NCBI GenBank assembly: GCA_002811645.1
Contig: PDIP01000036.1
Coordinates: 179,057-243,056 of the forward strand
DNA length: 64,000 nt
Reading direction: 5' to 3'
Source: Corallochytrium limacisporum
Lineage: Eukaryota; Opisthokonta
This document shows, piece by piece, positions 63,010 to 64,000 of this stretch. Position 1 is the stretch's first letter; the number at the start of each line of letters is the position of its first letter. The notes under the pieces are model-generated. The model made no database searches. It was not told the origin of the DNA and saw only the letters and a list, made by a program, of their open reading frames with translations. Both the position numbers and the translations under genes were made by a program.

Positions 63010-64000
63010 ATTTTCTGCAAGATGCTCGGAGGCGACAGTGCTTCCTACTGTGACATCGTACGCGATGTAACTCGTCTCATACACTGCGAAGACACCGCTG
63101 TCAAGCAGAAGTGGCACCATGCACCAGATCTCCCTAGTTTTCTCAAATGACATCCCTCCCCCCCCCCCAACCCGACCCTGAACCTTTCGCAATAGAATTG
63201 AATCTAAGCGTGCGTAGGATGGAAGCGCGATTTCCCACATCAGTCATATAATATTCCCGATTCGTACGGGCCACTGGGTGTGCACCACAGTCAACAAAAA
63301 GTGGAGCCATCCGTTAATATGATCCAATCCCCATCTACACACCGTCCGTCAACGATCAAACGTCCCGACGCGAGAGTTTTTTTAGATGGCAGCAGAGAGA
63401 AACCGTACAGAAGAACACCCGCAGAACGCTCACTGCTCTCCATGTTTGGAGAATGCCAGCCACTTCATTCCGGCGAACTCCAAGCTCCGGCCACCGGGGC
63501 AGGGGAGCGGTGTTTCGCGGTTCCCCGCCCTTTGGGCCGCGCTGCCGCTGCTGCTGCCCGTTTTCTGCTGAGCGCGCTTGCACACACTGCCTTTCTTTTT
63601 TTTTTTGCGCGACGCACGCACGCCCCCCGTCAGTGCGTGTCCAAAATGGCACGGGTACCGTGCGTGTGTGATTTTACCCCTACCACCCCGCTCTCCCCTG
63701 CACCGATCCCAAGGTAAGAACAGAGCCGGAGCTTCCCCGGGCCCAGCTGTCCACACGTCCAAGCACCAAAAAAAAAAGAAGGAAACGAACAAAGACAGAG
63801 AGAGAGAGAGAGAGAAAAGAAAAAAAAAAGGGCGGGAGAGAAAAGAGGGGGCCTAAATGTTCCATAGCCACACTGCGCCCGCTCAACTCAGCCCTGGGAG
63901 CTTCCCACGACCCAAGGGACGAGCTTGTGCGCGGCGCCGCAGCAGGTGCGCAGCAAAGGGCGGATTTGGAGGCCTCGCCCGCGCCCCGCGCCGCCGGGGG
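63010..64000. other. Low-complexity, GC-rich end of the window
   Basis: C-runs, T-runs, a GA microsatellite at 63796-63816, A-runs and a CpG-rich block after 63900. The CpG-rich end may mark the promoter of a gene beyond the window. No gene is supported. Confidence 0.55.

Noticed and set aside
63778-63850. Possible telomeric or subtelomeric repeat
   Set aside because: Only GA and A simple repeats; no telomere-type unit.
1-64000. CRISPR arrays, operons or prokaryotic mobile elements
   Set aside because: No regularly spaced repeats or prokaryotic genes; splice signals and gene content are eukaryotic.

Overview
The window is nuclear DNA from a eukaryotic microbe. The gene set points this way: proteasome beta-1, MED14, a Tudor/PHD chromatin protein, glycogenin, a four-domain Cch1/NALCN-type channel and HSBP1. 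Spliceosomal introns can be read directly in two genes: a 97-nt intron with a TACTAAC branch point in HSBP1 and a 90-nt intron in an NYN/LOTUS gene. Most other genes are single long open frames, so the genome is intron-poor. Genes occur on both strands as convergent and divergent pairs with no operon logic. RMI2, PHF20-like, Cch1/NALCN, kinesin-II KAP3 and a DM10 protein together suggest an opisthokont protist or a zoosporic relative of fungi. A corallochytrean/teretosporean is my unverified guess. The assembly has three N gaps (10436-10485, 25334-25573, 45378-45641), all flanked by homopolymer-rich sequence.

Layout. 0-10 kb is gene-dense: proteasome beta-1, UPF0538/C2orf76 homologue, DHHC palmitoyltransferase, sterol C5-desaturase, RBM42-like RNA-binding protein, a cyclic-nucleotide-domain/D-lactate dehydrogenase fusion and a SMYD-type SET/MYND protein. 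9.5-13.8 kb is low-complexity non-coding DNA with a gap. 13.8-28 kb carries the 2083-residue cation channel, two-exon HSBP1, a small two-helix membrane protein, a twin-Tudor/PHD protein, an RMI2-like OB-fold protein and a broken kinesin-II KAP3 gene. 28-39.5 kb is an 11.5-kb stretch with no gene I can support. 39.5-60.5 kb is dense again: CAMK/AMPK-like kinase with UBA, TPR-DM10 protein, glycogenin, carnitine acyltransferase, NYN-LOTUS protein, MED14, an orphan 590-residue protein and a DUF6687 protein. 60.5-64 kb is low-complexity DNA plus the 3' end of an unrecognised gene.

The genes are functionally mixed: protein turnover, lipid and sterol metabolism, glycogen and lactate metabolism, chromatin and transcription, RNA regulation, genome stability, calcium signalling. 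The points most worth checking are: the KAP3 gene, which lacks most of its armadillo core and carries frame breaks, next to an intact ciliary-type DM10 gene; the CNB-lactate dehydrogenase fusion with an altered nucleotide-binding cassette; the intronless EEEE channel; and recurring C/G-run palindromes that appear only in intergenic DNA. No CRISPR array, prokaryotic element, full-length transposon or convincing tRNA gene was seen.
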